NCBI RefSeq assembly: GCF_023053635.1
Contig: NC_086172.1
Location: 66,576,681-66,640,680, forward strand
Direction: 5' to 3'
Length of the DNA stretch: 64,000 bases
Origin: Elgaria multicarinata webbii
Taxonomy: Eukaryota > Chordata > Lepidosauria > Squamata > Anguidae
In this document: in pieces, positions 62,640 to 64,000 of the stretch
Position numbering within the stretch: position 1 is the stretch's first letter
How the letters are laid out: each line of letters starts with the position of its first letter
Program-made: the position numbers and the translations under genes
The notes under the pieces: model-generated
The model's input: only the letters and a program-made list of their open reading frames with translations
Database searches by the model: none
What the model was told of the DNA's origin: nothing

Positions 62640-62960
62640 ATAATCTATTTGGCGACCAGAGCTACCCGTTGGATCCATTGTACTTGATGTTTATGAAGAG
62701 CCCATACGAGATGGTATGTAACTCAGGATTAAATTATTAGCTGTATACTGTTCCTACCACAGTTGATTGAGCTGGATAATAATTTTAAAACTTTAGAGAT
62801 CCTATGTGAAGAATTCCACCTGCCAAGCAGATCTGGATGGGAATATATGGAATTGAAACACGGCTTAAACTTGGTTTTCGGTCCCCAAACCTTTGCAGTT
62901 TGAGCATGAACAGCACTTTTTTTTACTTCTCCAATCCCATGAAATACTCTCCAAACTTGG
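62640..62960 (-). mobile_element. L1-like LINE ORF2 fragment, copy 2
   Basis: On the minus strand 'acagctaataatttaatcct' and 'aagtacaatggatcca' match the plus-strand copy at 63480-63990, without the L2 insertion that splits that copy. No open frame remains. Confidence 0.65.
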
Positions 62961-63045
62961 CACAATAAGTTACATTTTTTAAAGAAACCAACCTGACTTA
63001 AGATATTGATTGTTCTCAATGGAACGTCGAACTGAGATGAATTTA

Positions 63046-63475
63046 TGTATTTACTGCATTTCTATACTGCCCAATATCTGAAGCTCTCTGGGCAGATCAC
63101 AAGAATTCAAACCATAAAATACAACTTAAATATAAAATTTAAACCCCAATATAAAACCACAATATAAAAGTACAACCAGAATAAAACTGAGCAGCAAAGC
63201 AGAGACTTAAAATACAGATTTAAAACAGCAAATTAAAAGACTGGGATTGTAAAATGTTAAAATACTGGGGAAATAAAAAGGTCTTCACCAGGCGTAATAA
63301 AGAGTATAGCATAGATGCCAGGCAAACCTCTCTGCGGAGCTCATTCCACAGCTGGGGTGCCACAGCAGAAAAGGCCCTCCTTCTGGTAGGCACCTGCCTC
63401 ACTTCTTTTTACAGGAGCTCACGAAGAAGAACCCCTGAAGATGATCTTAGGTTCCAGGCAGGTACATATAACCAC
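63046..63475 (-). mobile_element. L2-group LINE 3' end with ORF2 remnant
   Basis: (TTTA)-like tail, then CTGCCCAATATCTGAAGCTC. On the minus strand an open frame reads RRRAFSAVAPQLWNELRREV, the same C-terminal block as at 54405. Confidence 0.7.
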
Positions 63476-64000
63476 ATTTAAAAATTCCCAGTGGCAGAAT
63501 GCCCTCAAACTCATGAAATCTTCTACTTCAGACTTGCAGCTAAGTCTTATTCAACAGAAAACTCTCTTATGGGTTCACTGGTACCCCACTAAATCCTGTA
63601 TCTATGGTCTTAGTGAGAATGATGCATGTTGGCGCTAACACAGGTTCACATGTTCTGGGAATGCTCCCTAATTGCTAACTTATGCCAGGACATTGTATCT
63701 CGAAACAACATGACAATATCTGCTTCACTAACTCTTACAGCTAATAATTTAATCCTGTGTTATTTATTTATTTATTACATTTCTATACCGCCCAATAGCC
63801 GGAGCTCTCTGGGCGGTTCACAAAAATTATATGCCAGCACTATGGGCACTTCCGAAGCAATGAAGTACAATGGATCCAGCGGGCAGCTCTGGTGGCCAAA
63901 AGGATTGTTTTGCAACACTGGAAATCTTGTGTCTCCCCCTCTATGGATAACTGCATTAGTGACATACGGAAATGTAAGAGAAATCCACGCCACATTCAAA
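63476..64000 (+). mobile_element. L1-like LINE, ORF2 C-terminal fragment, copy 1, split by an L2 tail
   Basis: Translation gives LQLSLIQQKTLLWVHWYPTK and GLSENDACWR, then after the insertion RAALVAKRIVLQHWKS. These match the 'yWtPxrL...CwRC...HmfWeCp...HWK' pattern of L1 ORF2 C-termini. It is split at 63757-63828 by an antisense L2 tail. It may run past the window end. Confidence 0.7.
63757..63828 (-). mobile_element. L2-group LINE 3' tail inserted in the L1 fragment
   Basis: (TTTA)n, then TATACCGCCCAATAGCCGGA and GCTCTCTGGGCGGTTCACAA. The uninterrupted paralogue at 62640-62960 shows that it is an insertion. Confidence 0.72.

Overview
The window is vertebrate nuclear DNA, most likely from a lizard (Squamata). 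Three genes lie in the order ITGB5 (+), UMPS (-), KALRN (-). From memory this matches the gene order and orientation around human 3q21. The interspersed repeats point to a squamate: CR1 and L2-like LINE ends, a tRNA-derived SINE with an ATTCTATG tail, RTE/BovB-type and Penelope-type scraps, and many short palindromic DNA-transposon derivatives (MITEs). The species cannot be fixed from the sequence alone.

Layout. 63-158 (+) is the last coding exon of integrin beta-5, followed by its 3' UTR. About 640 to 6343 is the convergent ITGB5-UMPS interval and UMPS 3' UTR, rich in MITEs. 6344-12130 (-) is UMPS, a complete six-exon gene that reads as 476 aa with an unbroken frame. Its CpG-island promoter spans about 11.8-12.9 kb. 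12.9-19.8 kb holds the KALRN 3' UTR and intergenic sequence, with a probable solo LTR fossil, CR1 and MITEs. 19775-62561 (-) is the 3' third of KALRN: 20 exons that join in one frame (997 codons plus stop, plus one leading base). They encode the second DH-PH module, a proline/serine-rich linker, the second SH3, charged linkers, a 28-nt micro-exon, an Ig domain, an FN3 domain and the C-terminal kinase domain, the kalirin-12 layout. 62562-64000 is KALRN intron, with L1- and L2-like debris.

The three genes are housekeeping or signalling genes held together by synteny. They do not form a functional cluster: UMPS makes UMP, kalirin is a Rho GEF/kinase scaffold, and ITGB5 is an adhesion receptor.

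I found no new multi-gene system. The least ordinary items are: a 28-nt KALRN micro-exon with a 21-bp near-perfect hairpin about 190 nt downstream and a 116-bp TC/CA microsatellite about 215 nt upstream; a UG-repeat 26 nt after a kinase-exon donor; a hAT-type palindromic MITE with an exact 8-bp target duplication nested in an antisense SINE; an unnamed dispersed repeat of about 285 bp present twice; and an inverted pair of L1 fragments in which one copy preserves the empty site of a repeat inserted in the other. Exon limits were set by reading splice sites and frame by hand against remembered human proteins. No alignment was run.
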